The notes under the pieces were generated by a model. It had not been told where the DNA came from and ran no database searches. It saw only the letters and a list, made by a program, of their open reading frames with translations. A DNA stretch of 32,445 nt. Source: a virus. Within the stretch, counting starts at the first letter, position 1. Every line of letters starts with the position of its first letter. The stretch covers positions 1-32,445 of IMG/VR virus record IMGVR_UViG_3300046092_000054. One strand, given 5' to 3'. Below, piece after piece: positions 23,752 to 29,947 of this stretch. The translations under genes and the position numbers were made by a program.

Positions 23752-24055
23752 ACAGATTTGGCACGAGATCATCGAGAGATGGTTCTTGCTTGCATTCTAC
23801 GGTGAAAGAATGGAAAGAGAAAGGCTGCAAGTTAGAGCAGAACTTGTAAAAAAGAAAGACACTTTGTGGAAGAACATTCCTCCAGGCGTTCCAAGAACTG
23901 TATCAGAAATTCTTACTTATAAACAACCAAAAAAGAAGAGCATAAAGGAATTGGTGGAAGAGTACGAAAAACAAAGTCCTATAATTTATGATGCATTATA
24001 CGAAGCATTAAAAAACATTCAACAAAAAGAAAATGGCAACGACAAAAAAATCTAG
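23735..24055 (+). CDS. unknown helical protein, 106 aa
   Basis: Not recognised. An amphipathic, partly hydrophobic N-terminal helix (LKQIWHEIIERWFLLAFYGE) is followed by a charged region and a helical C-terminus (IKELVEEYEKQSPIIYDALY). It overlaps genes on both sides, which points to coupled translation. Confidence 0.58.
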   Translation: MLKKLKQIWHEIIERWFLLAFYGERMERERLQVRAELVKKKDTLWKNIPPGVPRTVSEILTYKQPKKKSIKELVEEYEKQSPIIYDALYEALKNIQQKENGNDKKI

Positions 24056-24233
24056 AGTAATAAAAATTGATTCTCAAAATTTAGTAACTGAACAGCCAAA
24101 ATGGTTTGCAATTGATTGGAATAAAGTCAAAAGTATATCAGATGTTAAAGCAATACTAGAAAACATGGGTTTAGGTTGTTTTGAAAATGCTCCAGCTTAT
24201 GATACTCTTAAAAAGTATTTGAAAAATGACTAG
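24033..24233 (+). CDS. unknown small protein, 66 aa
   Basis: Basic N-terminus (ATTKKSRVIKIDS) followed by a tryptophan-containing stretch (PKWFAIDWNKVKSISDVKAI). It overlaps the preceding gene by 23 bases and the next by 8. No family recognised. Confidence 0.55.
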   Translation: MATTKKSRVIKIDSQNLVTEQPKWFAIDWNKVKSISDVKAILENMGLGCFENAPAYDTLKKYLKND

Positions 24234-24444
24234 AGAAGAAGCGGTATTCGTAAACAAACTATGTGAGAATAGCTCTACGACTTGGATTAAACTACACATA
24301 GAATACCAAAAGAAATTTGTAGATCCTTCTCTGTGGTACCAAGCGCCTTCAGGCTACCAAAAAGATCTACCGCTACCTCACGGAAACCAAATAGATGGTA
24401 GCGAATTATGTAAAGAGGCGCAAAAGATAATAAACAAAATATAG
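24226..24444 (+). CDS. unknown small protein, 72 aa
   Basis: A mixed helical protein with tryptophans and a proline/tyrosine-rich middle (SLWYQAPSGYQKDLPLPHGN). Starts at the end of the preceding gene and ends five bases before a small membrane protein gene. No family recognised. Confidence 0.55.
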   Translation: MTREEAVFVNKLCENSSTTWIKLHIEYQKKFVDPSLWYQAPSGYQKDLPLPHGNQIDGSELCKEAQKIINKI

Positions 24445-24449
24445 AAGTT

Positions 24450-24566
24450 ATGATGTATATTGCAATAGGATTGATTGGTACAGGACTTTGGATTGCCTAC
24501 GAGATTTATACTGCTCCCTGGTACGATGAAGATACCAACACATTCTACAAAAAAAGAAAAAAATAA
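24450..24566 (+). CDS. tiny single-span membrane protein, 38 aa
   Basis: A 38-aa protein with one membrane segment (YIAIGLIGTGLWIAYEIY) and a short polar, lysine-rich tail. It starts with GAAGTTATG, and its stop codon is part of the AAAATAAAAGTTATG start region of the following frame. Function unknown. Confidence 0.55.
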   Translation: MMYIAIGLIGTGLWIAYEIYTAPWYDEDTNTFYKKRKK

Positions 24567-24571
24567 AAGTT

Positions 24572-24628
24572 ATGAAAAAATACTATGAATTACGAAAGAG
24601 TATACAATCAGATAATAGAGAGAGCTAA
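24572..24628 (+). CDS. 18-aa leader frame or broken gene start before an HNH gene
   Basis: The AAATAAAAGTTATG start signal used by other genes of this genome points to the ATG at 24572, whose frame (MKKYYELRKSIQSDNRES) ends after 18 codons. The HNH gene begins 13 bases later in another frame and lacks that signal. This could be a leader peptide for the HNH gene, or the cut-off start of a gene disrupted by its insertion. Confidence 0.35.
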   Translation: MKKYYELRKSIQSDNRES

Positions 24629-25121
24629 GAATAGACATATAGAAGGTTATGTAGAAAAACATCATATCATTCCAAAGTGTGTTGGCGGAAGTGACGATAT
24701 ATCTAATATAGTAAAATTGACTGCTAAAGAACACTATCTTTGTCATAGATTATTATATGAAATATACCCTTATAAAAATGGTTTAATTTTCGCATATTGG
24801 ATGATGTGTAAAGTGGAATCGAATAACCAGCAAAGAGGAATTAGGATATCAAGTAGAGAATATGATAGACTAAGGAACGAATATAGTAGAGCATTGAAAG
24901 AGAGAGTTCCGTGGAATAAGGGATTAACAAAGAATGATGATAGAGTGGCCAAATATGCGAATGTGAAGAGATGGAATGGTGGCCTTAAAAAAGGAGATAG
25001 CCCAATATTAGACGAGCTCCATAGAAAATCTGCTGAAATGAGAGTAGGTCTAAAGAGACCAGAACATTCTATTAAAATGAAGGAAATATGGGAAAAAAGA
25101 AAGACGAATAACACTATCTAA
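24585..25121 (+). CDS. HNH homing endonuclease with NUMOD3-like C-terminus
   Basis: A 178-aa endonuclease close to the one at 21297. The HNH core KHHIIPKCVGGSDDISNIV and LTAKEHYLCHRLL lies at about residues 22-54, and the C-terminal part has VPWNKGLTKND and RPEHSIKMKEIWEKRK, a short NUMOD3-type DNA-binding module. It lacks the NUMOD1 end of the other copy. It is AT-rich like that copy. It is free-standing and sits between a small membrane protein gene and the UV endonuclease gene. Confidence 0.83.
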   Translation: MNYERVYNQIIERAKNRHIEGYVEKHHIIPKCVGGSDDISNIVKLTAKEHYLCHRLLYEIYPYKNGLIFAYWMMCKVESNNQQRGIRISSREYDRLRNEYSRALKERVPWNKGLTKNDDRVAKYANVKRWNGGLKKGDSPILDELHRKSAEMRVGLKRPEHSIKMKEIWEKRKTNNTI

Positions 25122-25175
25122 ATTTGATTATTTAATTTTTTAGTGTATTTCAATAATTATAAGATTTAAAATTAT

Positions 25176-26087
25176 ATGAATATGAATATAGGATATGCAT
25201 GTATTTGTTTAAGCATGGGTAACAAAGTTAGTACAAACAGAACAATGATGAAACGTACATTCGAAGCCAAAGGAATGGATTACGTTTCTGATTTGACACT
25301 CCTAAATTCTAGAGATATTATTAAGATACTCGAATGGAACAGACAGCATGGAATAAAGCTATTTAGATTGTCTTCAAGCATCATTCCATGGGGAAATAAC
25401 ATAGACATAACCGAACTAAAGGACTACAAAGAGATCAAGTCTGAATTAAAAAAGGCCGGAGACTTTGCTAAATTTTGGGATATGAGAATCACTTGCCATC
25501 CCGGTCCATTCGTAGTACTTACTTCGCCAAAGGACCCCGTAGTAGATAACGCCATATCCGATTTAGAAATGCATGGCAAACTATTCGATATGATGGGCCT
25601 TTCTAAAACTCCGTACAACAAGATCAACATACACTGTAACGGAGTATACGGAGACAAGATGACCGCTATGAATAGGTTCTGCGAAAACTTTAAGAGACTG
25701 TCCTCTTCGGTACGTAAGAGATTAACAGTAGAGAACGACGACAAAGCGTCTATGTACTCCGTTAAAGATCTAATGTACATTCACAACAAGACAGGAATTC
25801 CCATTGTATTCGATTACCATCATCACCAATTTTGTACTGGAGATATGACTGAGCAAGAAGCCTTACGGTTGGCATCAACAACTTGGCCAAAAGGCATAAA
25901 ACCTATCGTACACTACTCAGAATCAAAAGCATTACATGAAAACAACGCTAAAGAAAAGCCGCAAGCCCACTCACTGTATATTAATACCATCCCCAATACA
26001 TACGAGCTGGATGTGGACATTATGGTTGAAGCAAAAGCCAAAGAGTTAGCAATACTACCTTTTTTAAAATTAGATACAATCGTATAA
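25176..26087 (+). CDS. uvsE: UV-damage endonuclease (UvdE/UvsE)
   Basis: A 303-aa TIM-barrel endonuclease of the UVDE family, which nicks DNA 5' of UV photoproducts and some other lesions. The start MNMNIGYACICLSMG is typical. Metal-binding residues are visible in the strand ends: MRITCHPGPF, NKINIHCNGVYGD, RLTVENDDK (Glu), IPIVFDYHHHQF (Asp and His) and KPIVHYSES. The length is normal for the family. It is the last gene before the fibre gene, separated by 20 bases that contain an ATATTTAT motif. A role in repair of phage DNA is the likely use. Confidence 0.92.
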   Translation: MNMNIGYACICLSMGNKVSTNRTMMKRTFEAKGMDYVSDLTLLNSRDIIKILEWNRQHGIKLFRLSSSIIPWGNNIDITELKDYKEIKSELKKAGDFAKFWDMRITCHPGPFVVLTSPKDPVVDNAISDLEMHGKLFDMMGLSKTPYNKINIHCNGVYGDKMTAMNRFCENFKRLSSSVRKRLTVENDDKASMYSVKDLMYIHNKTGIPIVFDYHHHQFCTGDMTEQEALRLASTTWPKGIKPIVHYSESKALHENNAKEKPQAHSLYINTIPNTYELDVDIMVEAKAKELAILPFLKLDTIV

Positions 26088-26094
26088 TCGTGGC

Positions 26095-26102
26095 ATATTT
26101 AT
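26095..26102 (+). promoter_or_regulatory. ATATTTAT motif before the fibre gene
   Basis: A fourth copy of ATATTTAT, five bases before the ATG at 26108. That is too close for an ordinary -10 box with a leader, so if it is functional it may mark something other than a promoter. Confidence 0.2.
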
Positions 26103-26107
26103 CTTAG

Positions 26108-27274
26108 ATGGCATCAGAAAAGAACATAAGTTTTACAAGACAGCAGCAATTCAAGTTTAGAAATGCGGTCGCTGATTATAAGTGGGCTGCAGGAGGAAAC
26201 GCACAATTCGTGGAACCTGACGTTCCTATAATACAGACTTCGGTAACTCCATCGTTTACAGCAACTCCTACTCCTACGCCTACCCCAAGTGCAAGCACCA
26301 CACCAAGCATATCTATTACTCCATCGGTTACCATCACTAGAACGCCGTCTATTACTCCATCGGTTACAGTGACTAGAACACCATCAATAACACCATCAGC
26401 AAGTATTACCCCGTCGGTTACAGTTACTCCTTCGGCTTCAATAACACCGTCTATATCAAAGACACCATCAATAACACCTTCGGCTAGTATTACTCCTTCT
26501 GTTACAGTAACTAGAACGCCATCTATTACTCCTTCAGCTTCAATAACGCCGTCTATATCAAAGACACCGTCTGTTACCGTTACTCCTTCTATATCAAAGA
26601 CGCCTTCAGTCACTCCTTCGCCTTCAGGAGCGGCTCCCGCCATTTTAGTATTTGATTTAGACGCTGCTAACTACTCAGCAGTGCCTACTAATGGATCAAC
26701 AGTCAATGGTTATACACTAGGCGTATCTAATGCAGGTTCTTCAATTACTTGGAATAGCGCTAATGGCGGAACATTTGCTAAATCAAATAATGTTGGTACA
26801 GATGTAATTTATGGAGGTCCAAACTATGTTACGGGACAAAGTTACACAGTGTTTATGGCGTATAAATTATCAGCAACTTCTGCCGGTAGATTGCTAAATA
26901 CTCAAAGCGAAGCGTCTAAAGATTGGATGATGGGGGCATATAATGGTAATCCAAATGCATTTTATCCAAACTTTACCGTAAATTTACCGTTAACCGGCGC
27001 AGATACTGTATGGCATTTTGCTTGGGCAACTTGGAACTCAACAACTACAACTGGTCAATTGTGGATAGCAACTAATACCGCACCAACTGCTTATACATAC
27101 ACTGCCACTAGTGCAGGTGGTGGAGGATTTAACCAATTAAGATTGTTTAGTAGATCTTCAGGATCAGAAGTTCAATCGGGCAATATAGCATTTGTTAAAG
27201 CGTACAATGGAGTATTAACATTAGCCGAAATACAGGCATTACACGCTACGTACAAAACAAGAATGGGATACTAA
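26108..27274 (+). CDS. fibre-like protein: TPS repeat linker plus LamG/concanavalin-like domain
   Basis: A 388-aa protein with three parts: a short N-terminus (ASEKNISFTRQQQFKFRNAV) that may attach to the virion; about 130 residues (44-174) of Thr/Pro/Ser repeats such as TPSITPSVTVTRTPS; and a C-terminal lectin-like beta sandwich (178-388, from LVFDLDAANYSAV to NIAFVKAYNGVLTLAEIQAL) of the LamG/ConA type. Phage proteins with TPS stalks and lectin tips usually project from the capsid or tail and bind sugars. Length variation of the stalk by repeat slippage is likely. No signal peptide is present, as expected for a virion protein. Confidence 0.82.
   Translation: MASEKNISFTRQQQFKFRNAVADYKWAAGGNAQFVEPDVPIIQTSVTPSFTATPTPTPTPSASTTPSISITPSVTITRTPSITPSVTVTRTPSITPSASITPSVTVTPSASITPSISKTPSITPSASITPSVTVTRTPSITPSASITPSISKTPSVTVTPSISKTPSVTPSPSGAAPAILVFDLDAANYSAVPTNGSTVNGYTLGVSNAGSSITWNSANGGTFAKSNNVGTDVIYGGPNYVTGQSYTVFMAYKLSATSAGRLLNTQSEASKDWMMGAYNGNPNAFYPNFTVNLPLTGADTVWHFAWATWNSTTTTGQLWIATNTAPTAYTYTATSAGGGGFNQLRLFSRSSGSEVQSGNIAFVKAYNGVLTLAEIQALHATYKTRMGY
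26237..26629 (+). repeat. tandem short repeats coding for the TPS stalk
   Basis: Imperfect units such as ACTCCATCGGTTACC and ATAACACCGTCTATATC are repeated throughout, varied at third positions. Similar blocks recur at larger spacing, for example a unit ending in ATATCAAAGACACC occurs at least twice. The repeats are coding, not a CRISPR array: there are no fixed repeats separated by unique spacers. Confidence 0.8.
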
Positions 27275-27302
27275 TTATAATGTCCTTACTTTAGACTTTA
27301 AT

Positions 27303-27333
27303 TTTACAGACAAAACAGGATTCAGTATATTTG
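27303..27333 (+). promoter_or_regulatory. Bacteroidetes-type promoter
   Basis: TTTA at 27303-27306, exactly 19 bases, then TATATTTG at 27326-27333, which fits the Bacteroidetes consensus TTTG-N19-TAnnTTTG with one mismatch. It lies in the only gap after the fibre gene. The predicted start is close to the ATG at 27338, so a message for that gene would be nearly leaderless. The surrounding 40 bases resemble those of the promoter at 28127. Confidence 0.6.
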
Positions 27334-27337
27334 ATCT

Positions 27338-27490
27338 ATGACCAAGAGTAAGATCATAGAGCAGATCAAGTACTGGAAAGAAGTATTCAAACCCACTGGA
27401 AACATGGGCAAATGGTACGCGTCAGTAAGAGTAGCGAAACTGACAGAGCAATTAGACAAACGCAATAAGAAAAGAAAGCATGTCAAATAG
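27338..27490 (+). CDS. very small basic protein, 50 aa
   Basis: A highly basic helical protein (KSKIIEQIKYWKEVFKPTG and a lysine-rich end LDKRNKKRKH). Its start is four bases after the promoter -7 box, so translation from this ATG would be leaderless or use a later start (ATG at 27404). It overlaps the next gene by 11 bases. Confidence 0.42.
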   Translation: MTKSKIIEQIKYWKEVFKPTGNMGKWYASVRVAKLTEQLDKRNKKRKHVK

Positions 27491-27695
27491 AAGAGACTTC
27501 CTCAAGTCCAGCTTGTTCTCCGCTATCGCACTCGCGCTCCCGATCAGTGCCAAACCCGAGAGCCTAATAAATACAAAGGCCACACCCGATAGAGCGTTCT
27601 ACACAAACGGAGTAGAGAGGATGAGGATATACAGCAACGGTAACGTAGGAATAGGAACTATCATGCCACCATACGAACTAAAAGTAATAATATAA
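27480..27695 (+). CDS. Tat-signal / fibre-motif chimeric small protein, 71 aa
   Basis: The N-terminus SNRRDFLKSSLFSAIALALP matches a twin-arginine (Tat) signal: RRxFLK, then a hydrophobic stretch ending near ISA. The remainder (ATPDRAFYTNGVERMRIYSN then GNVGIGTIMPPYELKV) is a fragment typical of Bacteroidetes and phage fibre or adhesin proteins (FYTNGxERMRI...GNVGIGT). If exported it would be a periplasmic or surface peptide of about 47 residues. The combination is unusual, and I know of no family with this layout. It shares a base with the next gene (TAATG). Confidence 0.62.
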   Translation: MSNRRDFLKSSLFSAIALALPISAKPESLINTKATPDRAFYTNGVERMRIYSNGNVGIGTIMPPYELKVII

Positions 27696-28105
27696 TGGAA
27701 GAGATTAACATTCAGGAGTGGGACGGCTTACAATACGACCCGATAAGCGACAAAACAAAAGTAGAACTAGCCTTGATAGATCTGTACAATAGACTAGCGA
27801 TGCAAATCCCGGCAAACCATCAAGAGATATTGAACGAGTTAGCAGAAAAGTTACTACCGCAAGAAGCCTCACTCACAGTCAAGCAAGTTGCCGGTTCGTT
27901 GGATGCTTCGATTGGCGACGAGATCGAGATACAAAAGTTACGAGTAGAAGCGAACAGTCCTTACAACGACGGTTTTACACGAGAGTTCTACGACAAGGAA
28001 TTGAAACGCTACAACGCAGGAACCAAAGAGTGGCCCGCACCACGTACCAAAGACGAGCAAGACTACATGTACAATTGGATACGTTCAAAAAGTGGTAGAC
28101 CCTAA
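27695..28105 (+). CDS. unknown acidic protein, 136 aa
   Basis: Not recognised. It is mixed helical, with WDGLQYDPISDKTKVELALI near the start and YNDGFTREFYDKELKRYNAG toward the end. The gene starts on the last base of the preceding stop codon. Its composition is clearly richer in G and C than the genes left of 27.2 kb. Confidence 0.62.
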   Translation: MEEINIQEWDGLQYDPISDKTKVELALIDLYNRLAMQIPANHQEILNELAEKLLPQEASLTVKQVAGSLDASIGDEIEIQKLRVEANSPYNDGFTREFYDKELKRYNAGTKEWPAPRTKDEQDYMYNWIRSKSGRP

Positions 28106-28126
28106 CGGTCTTACCGCAAACTTAAA

Positions 28127-28158
28127 TTTCCCCAAAGATGGGAATAGCAGTATATTTG
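28127..28158 (+). promoter_or_regulatory. Bacteroidetes-type promoter
   Basis: TTTC at 28127-28130, 20 bases, then TATATTTG at 28151-28158, a perfect TAnnTTTG. Transcription would start near 28164 and give a short leader to the ATG at 28182. This promoter is why I start the next gene at 28182 rather than at an in-frame ATG at 28092. Confidence 0.6.
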
Positions 28159-28181
28159 ATTATAACAAAACAATAAAGGTC

Positions 28182-28457
28182 ATGACAAACAAGTATCAGA
28201 AAAGCCCATTGAGTCTAATCGAGGGCGGAAGCCGGATTAAGATCACATTCAAGAACGGGATCGAAAGAGAGTACGACAACATTAAGGACGTGTCGGCTTA
28301 CGTAGCAAAAGTGTTGAGCGAGAGCGATTACATGATTAACCGTATCGAGATGGAGAAGGAAGTAGTGACCACCACAAAAGAGTGGTCTCCTCTATTTGGC
28401 AGAAGCCGTTACGGAACCTACGGATCGGAGTCTCACTCTTACAACGCAGAAATATAG
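28182..28457 (+). CDS. unknown basic protein, 91 aa
   Basis: Begins TNKYQKSPLSLIEGGSRIKI and has TFKNGIEREYDNIKDVSAYV in the middle, a beta-then-helix layout. The C-terminus (LFGRSRYGTYGSESHSYN) is glycine/serine/tyrosine-rich. The start is set by the promoter just upstream. No family recognised. Confidence 0.6.
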   Translation: MTNKYQKSPLSLIEGGSRIKITFKNGIEREYDNIKDVSAYVAKVLSESDYMINRIEMEKEVVTTTKEWSPLFGRSRYGTYGSESHSYNAEI

Positions 28458-28461
28458 ACCA

Positions 28462-28734
28462 ATGACTAGCACACAGTTCAACGAAAAATACAAGCAGTGG
28501 ATACCGGAAGGGTGGAGTGGACTAGACTTCGATATACCGCAGGTGACCGAGTACATGGACACGGTAATGCAAGACATGATCCTAATACCGGGTTTTGAGT
28601 TACACCAAATCAAATTAAAGTTCGATTGGCCGAGGTTCTATTTTACTACCGACTTTAAGGACAAGGGCACAGAGTTGGCAATTGCAGTAAAAGTACAAGA
28701 GAGGATCAACGCAATAATAAAACAAAAGCGATAA
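28462..28734 (+). CDS. small phage protein of a WP/PQVxxYxD type, 90 aa
   Basis: Contains FNEKYKQWIPEGWSGLDFDI then PQVTEYMDTVMQDMILIPGF and LKFDWPRFYFTTD, a pattern I recall from small phage and bacterial hypothetical proteins. The ATG at 28462 follows the upstream stop by four bases; an in-frame start at 28396 would lie inside that gene. It is followed at three bases by the next gene. Function unknown. Confidence 0.6.
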   Translation: MTSTQFNEKYKQWIPEGWSGLDFDIPQVTEYMDTVMQDMILIPGFELHQIKLKFDWPRFYFTTDFKDKGTELAIAVKVQERINAIIKQKR

Positions 28735-28737
28735 GTT

Positions 28738-28947
28738 ATGACAGAAAAGGAGAAAGCCGAAAGTTTGGTGGACGAGTTCTACCAATACACCAATACCAAC
28801 TCAAGAGAGAACGCCAAAGCCTGCGCAAGGATATTGGCAAAGGAGGTAATAGTAAAACTAAAGTACAACAAGGTCATGAAGGTCGTTGTGGATTATTGGG
28901 AAGACGTGTTGCTAGAGATAGAGAAGGTACCAGCATTTAAAGAGTAA
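28738..28947 (+). CDS. small helical protein, EKA/YW family member 1, 69 aa
   Basis: TEKEKAESLVDEFYQY at the start, AKACARILAKEV in the middle and VVDYWEDVLLEIEKV at the end. The layout EKAxxLxxxYxQ...AKxCxxIxxxxV...YWxxVxxEIEK recurs at 29097 and 29844. Such short proteins are frequent in Bacteroidetes phages; the function is unknown to me. Start context is AAGTTATG. Confidence 0.62.
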   Translation: MTEKEKAESLVDEFYQYTNTNSRENAKACARILAKEVIVKLKYNKVMKVVVDYWEDVLLEIEKVPAFKE

Positions 28948-28952
28948 CCGAT

Positions 28953-29077
28953 ATGAAAACAGCAATTAAATGGAATGTAAATAAAAAACCAGAGTGCATT
29001 ACTAATTACATAGTAGATAAAGGTGGGGAAGTAAAGCACTAAATGTATATGGTTGGATTGAAATACCTATTTATTAA
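28953..29077 (+). pseudogene. degenerate small phage gene (frameshifted remnant)
   Basis: An ATG at 28953 opens a 29-codon frame, KTAIKWNVNKKPECITNYIV and so on, ending at 29042. Directly after it, in another frame, the sequence reads NVYGWIEIPIY to a stop at 29077, the usual end of a common small phage protein that begins MKTAIxWxVNKKP. One interpretation is a single gene with a frameshift and a lost middle. Confidence 0.4.
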
Positions 29078-29096
29078 TTAGCTAAAAAAATAAACT

Positions 29097-29297
29097 ATGT
29101 TAACACCACAAGAGAAAGCAGTAGAACTGTACAGCCAATACGAACAGTTGGGTAGGGACTTCACAAGAGGTGTGTCTATGCGTGAGTTCGCCAAACAGTG
29201 TACATTAATATGTTGCAATCAAGTGTTAGCAGATATGGGAGCGGACAGAGGCCACTCGTATTGGACAGAAGTTAAAGCAGAAATAGAGAAGCTATGA
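29097..29297 (+). CDS. small helical protein, EKA/YW family member 2, 66 aa
   Basis: LTPQEKAVELYSQYEQ at the start, REFAKQCTLICCNQVLADMG in the middle, and SYWTEVKAEIEKL at the end, the same layout as the proteins at 28738 and 29844. The paired cysteines (ICC) could bind metal, but they are not shared. Overlaps the next gene by four bases (ATGA). Confidence 0.62.
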   Translation: MLTPQEKAVELYSQYEQLGRDFTRGVSMREFAKQCTLICCNQVLADMGADRGHSYWTEVKAEIEKL

Positions 29298-29509
29298 TCA
29301 AGAGACTAAACAGTAGGGACTCAAAGCTTCTAACGGCAATCCTAAACAGTCCAACAGAAAGGATGGTATGGAGAGATTGGATTAGCTATTGGAAGAGCGT
29401 GAGAACAGTAACTAACTTGGGAGTCGGTCTCGTATGGAGAGGCTCGTACAGAAACCGAGGCTATTTCAGTAGAAGACTCGCACTAACATTAATAAGAATA
29501 GAGTTATGA
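29294..29509 (+). CDS. unknown basic protein, 71 aa
   Basis: A very basic, tryptophan-rich protein (KRLNSRDSKLLTAI, then RMVWRDWISYWKSVRTV, and RRLALTLIRIEL). It overlaps both neighbours by four bases (ATGA), which supports translation although the sequence is unusual. No family recognised. Confidence 0.5.
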   Translation: MIKRLNSRDSKLLTAILNSPTERMVWRDWISYWKSVRTVTNLGVGLVWRGSYRNRGYFSRRLALTLIRIEL

Positions 29510-29757
29510 AATACAGAATAAAACAGTACGAAGCCTTGTGTACCAGATATAAGGGAGGCAAATGGGCAACAGAACAGGTAGAGACTAGATACCAAATAGA
29601 AATGAGAGAAGCAGGCTTTTGGGGTTACATATGGGGATGGAGCGATATAGGAGGCACTTTAGATACAGAAGAGGCTGCAAAGAATAGAGTGGCGCTTTAT
29701 AAGAACAAAGTTTCAGTTAAAGAACCTAATAATATTAGATATATTAATATAGATTAA
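29506..29757 (+). CDS. unknown small basic protein, 83 aa
   Basis: It has aromatic-rich segments (YRIKQYEALCTRYKGGKWAT and FWGYIWGWSDIGG) and a lysine-rich C-terminus. The sequence resembles small Bacteroidetes-phage proteins of unknown role. It starts in GAGTTATG, four bases inside the preceding gene. Confidence 0.58.
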   Translation: MKYRIKQYEALCTRYKGGKWATEQVETRYQIEMREAGFWGYIWGWSDIGGTLDTEEAAKNRVALYKNKVSVKEPNNIRYINID

Positions 29758-29767
29758 ACCTACAGTT

Positions 29768-29947
29768 ATGATAATACTAGCATATTGGATGGCCACAACC
29801 GTATACGGAGTCTATTGGTTAATCAAGAACCCGGCAAGCAGATTTGCAAGCGATACCCACACCAAGAGAGAAAGCCCAAGAGCTAATAGACTTCTACTAC
29901 CAATTCCAAGACATAGACGCAGAGTACTGCATGATACAGAACAGTAA
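29768..29947 (+). CDS. small membrane protein, 59 aa, overlapping the next gene
   Basis: The ATG at 29768 has CAGTTATG and opens a 59-codon frame. Residues 1-20 (IILAYWMATTVYGVYWLI) form a membrane segment like that of the 38-aa protein at 24450. The frame's second half is arginine-rich and lies over the start of the 29844 gene in a different frame, so its true end is uncertain. It may be a broken gene. Confidence 0.42.
   Translation: MIILAYWMATTVYGVYWLIKNPASRFASDTHTKRESPRANRLLLPIPRHRRRVLHDTEQ

Noticed and set aside
24871-25114. Leucine/phenylalanine-rich - strand frames, as also at 29812-30193 and 30663-30968.
   Set aside because: They are shadows of + strand coding regions in AT-rich or helix-coding DNA, with no start context, and would be alone on the opposite strand.
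26237-26629. Possible CRISPR array or diversity-generating template repeat.
   Set aside because: The units are imperfect and short, there are no regular spacers, and the reading frame is maintained, so they are coding repeats. No reverse transcriptase is present.
26176-26643. A 155-codon open frame on the - strand.
   Set aside because: It is the mirror of the TPS repeat; repeated Thr/Pro/Ser codons give a stop-free valine/glycine/aspartate-rich shadow. No start signal or other evidence supports it.
28092-28181. Longer start (28092) for the 91-aa gene.
   Set aside because: The promoter at 28127-28158 lies inside this extension, and it would also overlap the preceding gene.
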